64,000 nucleotides of DNA from Phycobacter azelaicus (GTDB taxonomy: Bacteria; Pseudomonadota; Alphaproteobacteria; Rhodobacterales; Rhodobacteraceae): positions 3,380,001 to 3,444,000 of the forward strand of contig NZ_WKFH01000003.1 of NCBI RefSeq assembly GCF_014884385.1. The letters are read 5' to 3'. A model generated the notes under the pieces. That model had not been told where the DNA came from, did not search any database, and worked only from the letters and a program-made list of their open reading frames with translations. Position numbers and translations under genes: made by a program. Below are positions 26,401-36,630 of the stretch, one piece after another; positions within the stretch are counted from its first letter, which is position 1, and each line of letters begins with the position of its first letter.

Positions 26401-26669
26401 GCTCCCCAGCCACAAATCACCGGGTCAAGGGAGGCGCAGCCTGCGCGCACCGCGCGCCTTGCCCTTAAGGCGGTGGTTTGTGGGAGCCACTGGAAAGGGC
26501 GCGTTCAGGGCAGACCTGCCCCTGAACCGCTTTTCAGCATTGTCTTAGCGCTGCGCAGCAGCGCCTCATCGTCAAGAAGCGCCGCAACGCAGCCTGCGCT
26601 GAACGGCAGCGACTCACTGCAATTACGGGCCGCAACGCGGCGCCCGGCCCAACTCTGGGCCCGACACAA

Positions 26670-27599
26670 TTAAACAAGATCTGTACGGGCTTCGGCCTCT
26701 TTGATGACACGGGCCATTCGCTCAGTCATAAAATCCATAAACAGTCGCGTCTTTGGATCCTGATGGCGACGATGCGTATATAGGCAAGCCATCTGAACCG
26801 GCACCGGCAGCGTCTTCGTTGCCACAGGCAGCAGACGCCCCGCTGACAGATGCGTCGCAACCTCAAACACCGGTTTCAGCGCAATCCCCTCACCCGCCAA
26901 AGCCCAATCGGTCAGCACATCCCCGTCGTCACATTCATGGCGCCCGGATACGGCAAACCGCTGCGGGCCTTCGGCCGTCTCCAGCATCCACTGGAACTCG
27001 CTGGCACCGGGATAGCGCAGATTGAGACAATTGTGCCCGTCTCGTAGTAGCGCCGCGCCATCTGTCGGCATCCCTCTCCTGTTGATGTAGTCAGGCGCCG
27101 CACATAGAACCCTCCGGCAATCGGCGATCTTGCGGATTTTCAGGTTGCTGTCCGCAGGCTGACCAAGAAAGAACGCCAGATCCAGGCCTTCCGTTGTCAG
27201 ATCCACGGCACGATCCGACAGGCGCAAACGCATGTTGATCTCAGGGTACTCAGCCAGGAATTCCGGCACCTGCGGCGCAACCAGCCGCCGCCCCATCCCC
27301 AAAGGCGCCGCAACAAACAGGGTACCGCGCGGCGCATCGGTCAGGTGCATCACCTTTGCTTCGGCCTGATCCACCGCCTCCAGCACCGAGACCGCACCCG
27401 GATAAAACGCCTGCCCCTGTTCGGTTGGAGACAGGTTGCGCGTGGTGCGCTGAAACAATCGTACGCCCAGATAATCCTCAAGCTGCGAAATTCGTGCCGA
27501 AGTTACAGCCGGTGAGATCCTCAGATCCCGCCCCGCCGCCGACATGGAGCCAAGCTCATAGACACGGACAAAGGTGCGGATATTGTCGAGATAAGACAT
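26670..27599 (-). CDS. LysR-family transcriptional regulator
   Basis: About 309 residues: N-terminal winged helix (MSYLDNIRTFVRVYELGSMS ... ARISQLEDYLGVRLFQRTTRNLSPTEQG) and a substrate-binding domain starting near residue 85. Divergent from the urate oxidase gene with about 115 bp between starts, the typical place for a pathway activator. A start five codons earlier (MASRPM) is possible; neither has a good ribosome site. Effector probably a purine intermediate (inference). Confidence 0.88.
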   Translation of the reverse strand: MSYLDNIRTFVRVYELGSMSAAGRDLRISPAVTSARISQLEDYLGVRLFQRTTRNLSPTEQGQAFYPGAVSVLEAVDQAEAKVMHLTDAPRGTLFVAAPLGMGRRLVAPQVPEFLAEYPEINMRLRLSDRAVDLTTEGLDLAFFLGQPADSNLKIRKIADCRRVLCAAPDYINRRGMPTDGAALLRDGHNCLNLRYPGASEFQWMLETAEGPQRFAVSGRHECDDGDVLTDWALAGEGIALKPVFEVATHLSAGRLLPVATKTLPVPVQMACLYTHRRHQDPKTRLFMDFMTERMARVIKEAEARTDLV

Positions 27600-27715
27600 G
27601 GGGCGGCTCGCCATTCTTCCATGATTTTTGATACAGCTTGGGATTTATCTGCAATACCGAAGAAAAGCCGCTTTGCCTAGTGTGCAGCGGCGGCACAAAT
27701 CAGGGACTTTTGCGC

Positions 27716-28948
27716 ATGTATGAACTTGTGATGATGTGGGATTGGCTGGGCTTTGCGATCCGCTGGCTGCATGTGATCACGGCCATCGCCTGGATCGGAT
27801 CCTCTTTCTACTTCATCGCGCTGGATCTGGGCCTGCGCAAGGCGCCCGACCTGCCCGTCGGCGCCCATGGCGAGGAATGGCAGGTCCATGGCGGCGGCTT
27901 TTACCACATCCGCAAGTATCTGGTGGCGCCCTCCGAGATGCCCGAGCATCTCACCTGGTTCAAATGGGAAAGCTATTCCACCTGGCTCTCTGGGTTTGCC
28001 CTATTGATGGTGGTCTATTGGGCAGGCGGAGAGCTCTACCTTATCGACCAGTCAAAGGCGGACCTGACCCTCTGGCAGGGGATCTTGATCTCCGCGGCTA
28101 CCCTATCGATCGGCTGGATCGTCTACGACCAGCTCTGCAAGTCGGGTCTGGCCGAACGTCCCACCCTGTTGATGGTCCTGCTCTTTGTGCTCTTGGTGGC
28201 GATGGGATGGGGCCTCAACCAGGTTTTCACCGGCCGCGCCATGATGCTGCACCTTGGCGCCTTTACCGCCACCATCATGACAGCCAACGTCTTTTTCATC
28301 ATCATGCCGAACCAGCGCATCGTTGTGAAAGACCTGCAAGAGGGGCGCATGCCAGACGCAAAGTACGGCAAGATCGCCAAGCTGCGCTCGACCCATAACA
28401 ACTACCTGACCCTGCCGGTCATCTTTCTGATGCTCTCCAACCATTACCCTCTGGCCTTTGCCAGCGATTACAACTGGCTGATCGCAGCGCTGGTCTTTCT
28501 GATGGGGGTGACGATCCGGCACTACTTCAACACACGCCACGCCCGCGCGGGCAATCCCACCTGGACCTGGCTTGTGACAGTACTGCTGTTTCTTGGCGTG
28601 ATCATCTTGTCGACTGCAGGCCTCGAATACGAAGGCGACGAAGAGACCGACACAGCCGACCTGACCGGAACCGCCCTTGTCATGGCCAACACCGCGGGTT
28701 TTGACGAAGTGCATGAGATCGTCATGGGCCGCTGCAGCATGTGCCATGCGCGCGAGCCCTTCTGGGACGGGATTCGCACGGCACCCAAAGGCGTCCTGCT
28801 TGAGACAGGGGCCGATGTTGCCCGTCGTGCACGGGAAATCTATCTGCAGGCCGGCCTTACCCATGCCATGCCCCCGGCCAACATCACTTATATGGAGCCC
28901 GAGGACCGCGCCGCCATCCGTCGCTGGTTCCGCGCTGCGCAAATGTAA
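27716..28948 (+). CDS. puuD: Membrane urate oxidase with cytochrome c domain (urate hydroxylase PuuD)
   Basis: 410 residues. Eight or so membrane helices in the first 320 residues (FAIRWLHVITAIAWIGSSFYFIAL, the PuuD-family opening), then a periplasmic cytochrome c domain with haem motif Cys340-x2-Cys343-His344 (RCSMCHA) and a distal Met region (THAMPPAN). Oxidises urate to 5-hydroxyisourate, passing electrons to the respiratory chain instead of making peroxide. Start MYELVMMWDWLG at 27716. It supplies the substrate of UraH encoded 1.3 kb to the left. Confidence 0.95.
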   Translation: MYELVMMWDWLGFAIRWLHVITAIAWIGSSFYFIALDLGLRKAPDLPVGAHGEEWQVHGGGFYHIRKYLVAPSEMPEHLTWFKWESYSTWLSGFALLMVVYWAGGELYLIDQSKADLTLWQGILISAATLSIGWIVYDQLCKSGLAERPTLLMVLLFVLLVAMGWGLNQVFTGRAMMLHLGAFTATIMTANVFFIIMPNQRIVVKDLQEGRMPDAKYGKIAKLRSTHNNYLTLPVIFLMLSNHYPLAFASDYNWLIAALVFLMGVTIRHYFNTRHARAGNPTWTWLVTVLLFLGVIILSTAGLEYEGDEETDTADLTGTALVMANTAGFDEVHEIVMGRCSMCHAREPFWDGIRTAPKGVLLETGADVARRAREIYLQAGLTHAMPPANITYMEPEDRAAIRRWFRAAQM

Positions 28949-29106
28949 GTATCCCGGCTCTTGGCGCCGATCCGCCAAGCCGTCTCCGCAGCCGCGCATT
29001 TGATACCTTGGCGCCTTTACCTCGACACGCTCTGTGGTACGGTCTGGGCTACTGCACGGGTTCTAAGAACCCCGCCCAAAATCGTCCGCCGCTGCCCGGA
29101 GAGCCG

Positions 29107-30918
29107 ATGCCGTCAAAACCGAAAGCCCGCACCGCCCTCAAGGGTTTGGTGCCAGTTTTGCTGACCTGCGCGGCCCTGTCCGTCGCTCCGGCCTACGGCG
29201 CTGAGACACGACTTTCTGCGCCTGGGGCGCCTGCAGAGCTGACGACGCGCCTGACAGAGGCTTCCGCCGTTCTGTCTGCGGCTCAGGACAGTGACGTGCA
29301 GGACCTCTTGGCTGCGGCCTTGTCGGATTACCGCACCTTGGTTCAGGTGCTTTACGATGCCGGGCACTTTGCCCCTGTTGTCGATATTCGTCTGGACGGG
29401 CGTGAAGCTGCGCGCATCGATCCCATTAACCCGCCCCGACGCATCGATGAGATCGAAATAACCGTCGATGTCGGCCCACTGTTTACGTTTGGCAGAACCG
29501 AGATTGTGCCCTTGCCACAGGACAGCGACACCGAATTGCCCCAAGGATTTGCCAGCGGCGCGCCCGCCAGCACAGGCGCAATCCGCGATGCCGCCAACAG
29601 TGGCATCCGCGCCTGGCGGCGCGCGGGTCATGCAAAGGCCACGCTTGGACCACAAAGGATCACGGCTGACCACCGCAAGGCCACCCTTGATGCACGGCTG
29701 ACCATCCGCCCCGGTCAGCGCCTGCGCTTTGGAGATATGGCCGTGTCGGGGCCTAGCCGCGTCCGTGAGGACGTCATTCGCAAGATCGCCGGTTTTCCAA
29801 AAGGCGAAACCTATCACCCCGATCTGATCACACGGTCTGCGGCCCGTCTGCGCCGGACCGGTACTTTCTCCTCGGTCTCTTTCCAGGAAGCGGAAAAGGC
29901 GCAGCCAGATGGTACGATCAACTTCACCGCGACGGTCGAGGACATGCCGCCCCGCAGGCTAACCTTTGGTGCTGAGGTGAGTTCGACCGAAGGACTGTCT
30001 GTCACCACAAGCTGGATGCACCGAAACCTTTTTGGCGGCGCCGAGAAACTACGGTTCGAGGCGCGCATCAGTGGCATTGGCGGCAGTGACGATATCGACG
30101 GGCGTGTTGCCCTGCGGCTTGATCGACCCGCGACGCTGGGACCTGATGACAACATATTTTACATGACCGAGGCCGAAAGCCTGGATCAGGAGCATTTCAC
30201 CGCCGTTCATGGCATGGGTGGTATCGGCGTACGACGGGTCTACTCGGACCAGCTTTATGGCGAAGCTGTGCTTGGGTTCGATTCGATACTGGCCACCGAT
30301 GCCTTTGGCAAACGCCGCTTCAAATACGTCTTTGCAAGTCTGCGGGCGGAATTCGACGGGCGCGACAGTGCGACGGAGCCTTCCAAAGGCCTGTTCATGA
30401 GCGGGAGGGTTTCGCCCTTTTTTGGCGCCGATGGGGGCGATCCGGGCATTCAGGTGACTCTGGATGCTAGAAGCTATCTCGGACTTGGCCAAGATGATCG
30501 CATCATCCTGGCGGGACGGGCGCAGCTCGGCTCGGTCATTGGCCCGTCCCACAGCGGCACCTCCCCCACCATGCTGTTCTTTTCCGGCGGTGGTGGCACT
30601 GTACGCGGGCATGAGTATCAGTCTCTCGGCGTGCCCGTGGCGGGCGGTACCGCAGGCGGCCGCGGCTTCCTGGCCCTTTCGGGCGAAATCCGCGGGAGGG
30701 TCACTGACAAGATCTCTGTCGTCGGCTTTTACGATCACGCCTATGTTGACGCGGACAGCTTCATCACGAGCAGCTCTACAAGCCATTCTGGCGCAGGGCT
30801 TGGCCTCCGGTATTCGATTGCGGGCATCGGTTCCATCCGGGTCGATCTGGCTTACCCTGTCACTGGTGGCAACGAAGACGGCGCACAACTCTACATTGGC
30901 ATAGGACAGGCATTTTGA
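29107..30918 (+). CDS. tamA: Outer-membrane assembly factor TamA (Omp85 superfamily)
   Basis: 603 residues: signal peptide (hydrophobic from about 12 to 30, cleaved near AYGAE), POTRA domains to about residue 275 (IRPGQRLRFGDMAVSGPSRVR), and a C-terminal 16-strand barrel ending in Phe (GIGQAF), with the lid-type FFSGGGGTVRGHEYQSLG motif. Works with TamB in moving lipids or proteins to the outer membrane. Start MPSKPKARTALK follows GGAGAGCCG. The stop overlaps the tamB start (TTGA). Confidence 0.92.
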   Translation: MPSKPKARTALKGLVPVLLTCAALSVAPAYGAETRLSAPGAPAELTTRLTEASAVLSAAQDSDVQDLLAAALSDYRTLVQVLYDAGHFAPVVDIRLDGREAARIDPINPPRRIDEIEITVDVGPLFTFGRTEIVPLPQDSDTELPQGFASGAPASTGAIRDAANSGIRAWRRAGHAKATLGPQRITADHRKATLDARLTIRPGQRLRFGDMAVSGPSRVREDVIRKIAGFPKGETYHPDLITRSAARLRRTGTFSSVSFQEAEKAQPDGTINFTATVEDMPPRRLTFGAEVSSTEGLSVTTSWMHRNLFGGAEKLRFEARISGIGGSDDIDGRVALRLDRPATLGPDDNIFYMTEAESLDQEHFTAVHGMGGIGVRRVYSDQLYGEAVLGFDSILATDAFGKRRFKYVFASLRAEFDGRDSATEPSKGLFMSGRVSPFFGADGGDPGIQVTLDARSYLGLGQDDRIILAGRAQLGSVIGPSHSGTSPTMLFFSGGGGTVRGHEYQSLGVPVAGGTAGGRGFLALSGEIRGRVTDKISVVGFYDHAYVDADSFITSSSTSHSGAGLGLRYSIAGIGSIRVDLAYPVTGGNEDGAQLYIGIGQAF

Positions 30919-33900
30919 GTTTTTTTGGCCATTTCTTCGCCCGGAGCCTCCTGCTGGTCGCCGCCATGATCGGTAGCCTGCCGACCTCAGCCCCTGCGCA
31001 AGAGCGGGCATCCGCGGACAGCGACGGATTCCTTGTCGGCTTTCTGGAAGATACGCTCTCTGGCGACAGCCGCTATATCTCGGTCGAGGGGCTGACGGGC
31101 GCGCTATCGTCCGAGGCTACGATAAAGCGCCTGACCGTGGCGGATGACGACGGCGTATGGCTGATCCTTGATGAGGCAAAGCTGGATTGGAATCGCCTTG
31201 CGCTGATCCAAGGTCGGTTTTCCGTGAATACGCTCAGCGCCGCGGCGATCACTGTCACCCGTACGCCGAACCCCGTCCCTGAAGATCCCGCTCTGCCCTC
31301 GCCCGAGGCAACGCCTTTCGCCTTGCCCGATCTGCCTGTTGCGGTGGAAGTGGGAGAGATCCGTGTCTCACGCATTGATCTAGGAGAGGATATTCTGGGC
31401 CAGTCATCCAGCCTAGCTATCAACGGCGCTTTGACGCTGGCCGACGGGACTCTCAGCTCCAAGCTGGAAATCGCCCGGCTCGACAAACCCGGAGACCGGC
31501 TGTCGCTGATAGCTGGATATGTCTCATCGACACGACAGATTGATCTGGATCTGACCCTGTCAGAATCCGCGGACGGGCTGATCGCCACGGCACTAGACCT
31601 ACCCGGGCGGCCAAACCTGCAACTTGTCGCCAAAGGCAGCGGCCCGGTCAGTGATTTTGCCGCGGAGATTGGCCTAAGCAGCAACGGGCAGGATCGCCTC
31701 GCAGGACAGGTTGTTCTGTCCACACCATCACAGCCGACGCAGGAGCCGAGTTCGAACACGAATGAGCCAGTCGTGCGGACCTCTGCCATATCCTTTAGGG
31801 CAGACCTGTCTGGTGATATCGATCCGCTTCTCAAACCGGACTACCGCCCCTTCTTCGGGCCTGGACTGCGACTGGTGGTGCGAGGGCAGACCGAGAATGA
31901 TGGTGGCCTTTCCATTGATACGCTTGCGCTGAACACGCAGGCACTGCGCGTAACCGGCTCCCTTGCAAGCGGCGCCGCGGGACGGCTCGAGACCGCAAAC
32001 CTGAAAGCCGCGATCACGCCGCCCGCGGGAAATGCAGCGATCATCCTGCCCATACCTGGCGCCAGTACCACGCTGGCGGGCGCTGACATGTCGCTGCAGA
32101 AGACCGCTGCCGGGCATTGGGCGTTATCAGGCGACCTGCGGCAGCTTTCGCGTCCGGAGGCGAACCTTTCCGAGGCCACGCTGCGCGCCTCAGGGACCAT
32201 GGTGGCTGCGGGCGACGGCGCTGAGGGCACTGTTCTGGATGGCCAGATTCAGCTCGACGTCAGCGGAGTTGACTTGCGCGACACGGCACTGGCGGCAGCT
32301 GTGGGGGACCGGATTACGCTGGAGACCGGGCTGAGCACGAAAGGCGACTCTGCCTTTCGGCTGACGGACCTACAGCTAGAAGGCACTGATTACCGGCTGG
32401 TGGGAGATGTCGCTTTTTCAGGCCTTGATACCGGGATGAAGATCACTGCGGATCTGGATGCGGCAGCATCAGACCTGTCGCGTTTCTCGCTCCTAGCACA
32501 AAACCAGCTTGGCGGCGCAATGCAGGCCAGAATCAAAGGCACTGCAACCCCTCTGTGGGGTGGGTTCGATGCCGACATCACGTTGATTAGCCGGGATCTG
32601 AGCGCAGGCATTGCCCAGATCGATCCTCTTCTTTCCGGTACCATTACGACGCGCCTTGTCGCAGCGCGAGGGGAAGAAGGCATACGTATCGACCACTTCG
32701 AGCTGGCCGGAGACAACCTCTCGGCGACGGCAGAGGGCACATTGAACAGCTCGTCCGGCTCATTGATCGCAAGCGCAAGGATGGAACATCTTGAGCGTCT
32801 GGTGCCGGAAGCCCCCGGACCGCTTGAGCTTTCGACCACCCTGACCCGCAACGCAGATACGCTGTCCGGCAATATACGGCTAAAGGGGCCGCATTCCTCA
32901 AATGCTACAGTAAACGGAGAACTCAGCCTGAGCGGAGACGCCCGATTTGATTTTGATGCGGCCCTGAACGAGTTGGAACGCTTCGTTCCAGAACTCGCCG
33001 GGGCAGTTCGGGCGCAAGGCACCGCACAGCGCGACGACGGTCTGTGGCGCCTCAGCGCCACAGCGACCGCGCCGGCACAGACCACGGTGGATGTCGCGGG
33101 TACGTATTCCGAGACAAGCGGCAGCATCGATGCCACTGCCTCAGGTCAACTGAGGCTGGAGGGCGCCAATCCTTTTATCAAACCCAACCTGGCCAAGGGT
33201 AGCGCGCGCTTTGATCTTGCCATGAAAGGCCCGCCCGCTGTGGAGAGCCTTTCCGGGACGATTTCGACGACCGGATCGGTTCTTGCCCTGCCATCGGCCG
33301 GTCAGCGCATCGACGCCATCAACGCCAGCCTCTCACTTGGTAACAGCCGGGCCCAGGTGCAGGTCACCGCAAGCCCGGGCGCCAGCGGCACGGTTCAGAT
33401 CAGCGGCCCGCTGTCCCTGGCCCCGCCCTTCCAAAGCGATCTGAGTATCGGCATTCGCGATCTCGTCATGACCGACCATCTCAGTTATGACACCCGCCTG
33501 AACGGCGACCTGAGACTGAATGGCGCCCTGGCCAGCAACAGCAGCCTGCGGGGGAGAATTGACGTTGGCGAGACAAATATCAACCTCAACACCGCCGCCG
33601 GATCGGTCACCGCCGCCCCCATACCAACGATTTCGCATATTGGCGCATCCCAAGCGGTTCAGGCCACAAGGGAGCGTGCGGGCCTGATTGAAAGCACACA
33701 AGCCCGGTCATCAAGCAGAGTGTCCCGAACCGCACTCGATGTGGTGATTGATGCGCCACGAAAAGTCTTTGCTCGCGGGCGCGGCCTGCGTGCGGAGATG
33801 GGCGGGCGTATTCACTTGCGCGGCAGCACAAACCAGATCAGCCCATCCGGTCAAATCGGCCTGATCCGCGGAAGTTTTGACATCCTCGGGCGCCGCCTGA

Positions 33901-34418
33901 CCCTGGACGAGGGACAGATCACGCTTCTGGGCAACCTGACACCCTATCTTGATTTCCGCTCGTCGGCGCAGACCGAACAGGGCAGCGCCACCCTCAGCAT
34001 TTCGGGCCTCATTGATGCCCCAGAGATCGTCGTCACCTCAGAGCCTCCCCGCCCCAGCGAAGAGGCATTGGCCTTGCTACTCTTTGGTGACAACATCAAG
34101 GATCTGTCTCCCCTAGCGCTTGCGCGACTTGCCTCGTCTGCCTTGACGCTGAGCGGGCGCAGCGGCAAAGCCACTCAAACCCTGCGCAACAGTACGGGCG
34201 CAGACGATGCAGATATCGGGATGGACCAGCTGGGCGCCGGACAATTGGGCCTGGGCGGTTATATCGCTGAAAACATTTACACCGATCTGGACGTGAATAC
34301 GCGCGGCGAAAGCGAGTTGAGCCTCAACCTGGACGTCACCGATAACCTGACCGTAACAGGCAAGGTCGACAGCGTCGGTGAATCCGGTCTCGGGATTTTT
34401 TTCAAGCGAGATTACTGA
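30915..34418 (+). CDS. tamB: Translocation and assembly module protein TamB
   Basis: 1167 residues, one N-terminal membrane anchor (FARSLLLVAAMIGSLPTSA) followed by a long repetitive beta-helical periplasmic region and the C-terminal TamB/DUF490 domain (IGLIRGSFDILGRRLTLDEG, ISGLIDAPEIVVTSEPPRPS, ALALLLFGDNI), ending GLGIFFKRDY. Begins with TTG overlapping the tamA stop by four bases. Bridges inner and outer membranes with TamA. Its 3' end overlaps the convergent glucokinase gene by 17 bp. Confidence 0.93.
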   Translation: MSFFGHFFARSLLLVAAMIGSLPTSAPAQERASADSDGFLVGFLEDTLSGDSRYISVEGLTGALSSEATIKRLTVADDDGVWLILDEAKLDWNRLALIQGRFSVNTLSAAAITVTRTPNPVPEDPALPSPEATPFALPDLPVAVEVGEIRVSRIDLGEDILGQSSSLAINGALTLADGTLSSKLEIARLDKPGDRLSLIAGYVSSTRQIDLDLTLSESADGLIATALDLPGRPNLQLVAKGSGPVSDFAAEIGLSSNGQDRLAGQVVLSTPSQPTQEPSSNTNEPVVRTSAISFRADLSGDIDPLLKPDYRPFFGPGLRLVVRGQTENDGGLSIDTLALNTQALRVTGSLASGAAGRLETANLKAAITPPAGNAAIILPIPGASTTLAGADMSLQKTAAGHWALSGDLRQLSRPEANLSEATLRASGTMVAAGDGAEGTVLDGQIQLDVSGVDLRDTALAAAVGDRITLETGLSTKGDSAFRLTDLQLEGTDYRLVGDVAFSGLDTGMKITADLDAAASDLSRFSLLAQNQLGGAMQARIKGTATPLWGGFDADITLISRDLSAGIAQIDPLLSGTITTRLVAARGEEGIRIDHFELAGDNLSATAEGTLNSSSGSLIASARMEHLERLVPEAPGPLELSTTLTRNADTLSGNIRLKGPHSSNATVNGELSLSGDARFDFDAALNELERFVPELAGAVRAQGTAQRDDGLWRLSATATAPAQTTVDVAGTYSETSGSIDATASGQLRLEGANPFIKPNLAKGSARFDLAMKGPPAVESLSGTISTTGSVLALPSAGQRIDAINASLSLGNSRAQVQVTASPGASGTVQISGPLSLAPPFQSDLSIGIRDLVMTDHLSYDTRLNGDLRLNGALASNSSLRGRIDVGETNINLNTAAGSVTAAPIPTISHIGASQAVQATRERAGLIESTQARSSSRVSRTALDVVIDAPRKVFARGRGLRAEMGGRIHLRGSTNQISPSGQIGLIRGSFDILGRRLTLDEGQITLLGNLTPYLDFRSSAQTEQGSATLSISGLIDAPEIVVTSEPPRPSEEALALLLFGDNIKDLSPLALARLASSALTLSGRSGKATQTLRNSTGADDADIGMDQLGAGQLGLGGYIAENIYTDLDVNTRGESELSLNLDVTDNLTVTGKVDSVGESGLGIFFKRDY

Positions 34419-35367
34419 GCCGCGCCCTTGCCGCCTCAATGGCGTATCTGGCAGTTCCGCTCACCCCAGCGGCATCGTCGGTGATCAGCCAGAGCGGGAC
34501 TTCGGCCGCACGCTGCGAGAGCTTGCCCCATGGTTCGGCAAATGCGCTCAGGAACTCGGTCCGGGCATCCGTACCCAAGACGCCGCGGGCCACGCTGCCC
34601 GCTAAGAATAACCCCTGCCCTGGCATGTAACCCGGCACCAATTCACGGCTGAACAAACCGAGGAGCCGCGCCCAGATCGGGATCGTGCGTTCTGCCGGAT
34701 GGCCTGGAACCTTGTCGCGATATGCCGATACGATCTGGCTGCCCTCTTCCGAAGGGTCCCCGCCCAGCGCACGGTGGAGACGCACAAGACCACGGCCGGA
34801 AAACAGCTCTTCCACGCTGGCAAAGCCGTGCACCTCTTTTCCCACAGCATGCGACAATTCCCTTGCAACGGTTTCTGGCAGGCTCGCATGTCCAAGTTCG
34901 GCCTCAACCGTGTGCCCCGCAGCCGACAAGGCCACGTTGAAACCGGTACCGACCCCGGCAACCAGCGCCTGCCCGCCCTGCTGCCTCCCCGCCCTAAGGG
35001 AGGAAAGTTGACCGGGCATCAGAACCGGCAGTGCGTGCCCCAATGCGGCAAGGTCATTGATGACATCAACACGGCCATCGCAAGCCAGCGGCAGACAGTT
35101 CTGCAAATCCCGCGCAGTGCCATGCCAGTCCCGATTGGTCAGGCGATAGGCCTCGCCAAAGACCGGCCCAGCCACGGCCAGACAGCATCCGCCGAGAGTC
35201 GGCAAATCGGGTTGTTCGCAATAGGCGGCGAGTACCTCCTCCAGTGAGGAGTAGCTATCGTTGGAAAAATGCTTGAGCGCGGTCACACCAATCTCAGGAC
35301 CCGCAAGCGCCAATCGGGTATTGCTGCCTCCGACATCGCCGACAAGCACGGTCAGATCCGTTGCCAT
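34402..35367 (-). CDS. glk: Glucokinase
   Basis: 321 residues, bacterial glucokinase family. ATP-phosphate loop TVLVGDVGGSNTRLAL at the N-terminus, second phosphate motif VAGVGTGFNVAL, and the sugar-contact residues around EAELGHASLP. The frame stays open 215 codons further upstream, but homology begins at MATDLTVLV, preceded by GGGTGGGTGTA. Makes glucose-6-phosphate, a precursor for nucleotide sugars used by the exopolysaccharide locus to the right, though adjacency may be chance. Convergent, 17-bp overlap with tamB. Confidence 0.9.
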   Translation of the reverse strand: MATDLTVLVGDVGGSNTRLALAGPEIGVTALKHFSNDSYSSLEEVLAAYCEQPDLPTLGGCCLAVAGPVFGEAYRLTNRDWHGTARDLQNCLPLACDGRVDVINDLAALGHALPVLMPGQLSSLRAGRQQGGQALVAGVGTGFNVALSAAGHTVEAELGHASLPETVARELSHAVGKEVHGFASVEELFSGRGLVRLHRALGGDPSEEGSQIVSAYRDKVPGHPAERTIPIWARLLGLFSRELVPGYMPGQGLFLAGSVARGVLGTDARTEFLSAFAEPWGKLSQRAAEVPLWLITDDAAGVSGTARYAIEAARARLSNLA

Positions 35368-35541
35368 TACACCCACCCTCCTCGACAATTCGGATCGCGG
35401 GATCATGCAACCCAAAGCTGCTGTTTCGAATATCAAAACGGAAATGTTGGCGCAACCATCACGGTGACTGTCAGCCCTCTTGCCGTCGGTCGCCTTCTGG
35501 CCGTAGGGTGGCCATAGACAAACGCAACCGGACAAGACGCC

Positions 35542-36630
35542 ATGACGACCAGCATCGCGCGCATGCCATTGGCCCAGCGGCTGTGCGACCGCATCCGGCG
35601 CGACAGGGAACGCCTCCGGTTTCTCGCCTCTCTGCGCCATATCCACGGCCCCCGTCGCAGGTTTGCGGGGCGCAATGACGTCACCATCATCGCCTTGGTA
35701 CGAAACGGAAGCTACTATCTTGACAGCTTCTTTGACCACTATCAGAGCCTCGGCATTCGGCACTTCGTGTTCTTTGACAATGGGTCTGACGACGACACCA
35801 TAGCGCAGATCCGCAAACGCCCCGGCACGGCTATTTTGCAGTCGCGCCTGCCATGGGGCACCTACGAGAACATGTTTCGTAGCTACGCAGCGCAGCGTTA
35901 TGCACAGAACCGTTGGTGCCTGATTGTCGACATGGATGAAATCTTCGACTTTCCCGGGCGGGCCGACATCGGGCTGAAGGGCCTTCTTCGATACCTTGCC
36001 TCCCAAGGCCACACGGCAATGATGGCGCAGATGCTTGAGATGTTCCCCAAGGCCCCCCTGTGCGATGTCGCTCAGATGCCCTATCGCGAGGTACTTCAGG
36101 CCTTCAACTTCTATGACCTGAGCGCCATCGCATCCCTACCCTATGATGCAGAGGAAACCGGCCTTTCCTATTTTCTGGCGCGGAACCACACGCCAAACCA
36201 TGCTGCGCCCGAGGTTCTGTTCGGCGGGGTGCGGGCCAAGGTATTTGGAGAGAAGTGTTGCCTCACAAAACACCCCCTCGTGTTTGTTGGTCCGGCCGTT
36301 GAAGCCGGTGTGCATCCTCATGCCGCGGCAGGCGTGCAGGTCGCCCCGATGACCGCGCTGATCAAGCACTATAAGTTCGCCAACGATTCACTGGCACGGG
36401 ACCGGCTTTCGGTCGCGACCGCCTCCATCGCGCATGGTGAGGACAAGCTGCGCGTCGCGCGCATGTCCAAGCAGCCTGACCTGTCGCTATGGTCCGAAAC
36501 CGCAAGGGCGTACGAGGGAAACCGACCTCTGCAGGAGGCGGGTTTCTTGAAAAGCTGCGATGACTACGACGCTTTTCTGGAGCAAATGCGCATGCACCCG
36601 GATGCCCCTGCGAGGACCGGCAATGCCTGA
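35542..36630 (+). CDS. Glycosyltransferase family 2 protein (Glyco_tranf_2_4 type)
   Basis: 362 residues. The GT-A-like core shows IIALVRNGSYYLDSFFDHYQ, HFVFFDNGSDDDT and the metal-binding DMDEIFDF (near residue 134). No membrane segment. The family includes galactosyl- and rhamnosyl-type transferases acting on surface glycans; specific donor and acceptor unknown. The next glycosyltransferase starts eight bases before its stop, so the two are coupled. First gene of the surface-polysaccharide region. Confidence 0.82.
   Translation: MTTSIARMPLAQRLCDRIRRDRERLRFLASLRHIHGPRRRFAGRNDVTIIALVRNGSYYLDSFFDHYQSLGIRHFVFFDNGSDDDTIAQIRKRPGTAILQSRLPWGTYENMFRSYAAQRYAQNRWCLIVDMDEIFDFPGRADIGLKGLLRYLASQGHTAMMAQMLEMFPKAPLCDVAQMPYREVLQAFNFYDLSAIASLPYDAEETGLSYFLARNHTPNHAAPEVLFGGVRAKVFGEKCCLTKHPLVFVGPAVEAGVHPHAAAGVQVAPMTALIKHYKFANDSLARDRLSVATASIAHGEDKLRVARMSKQPDLSLWSETARAYEGNRPLQEAGFLKSCDDYDAFLEQMRMHPDAPARTGNA

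Noticed and set aside
35368..36012. Upstream extension of the glucokinase frame (215 codons)
   Set aside because: Antisense to a real glycosyltransferase gene, and the kinase homology starts at 35367.
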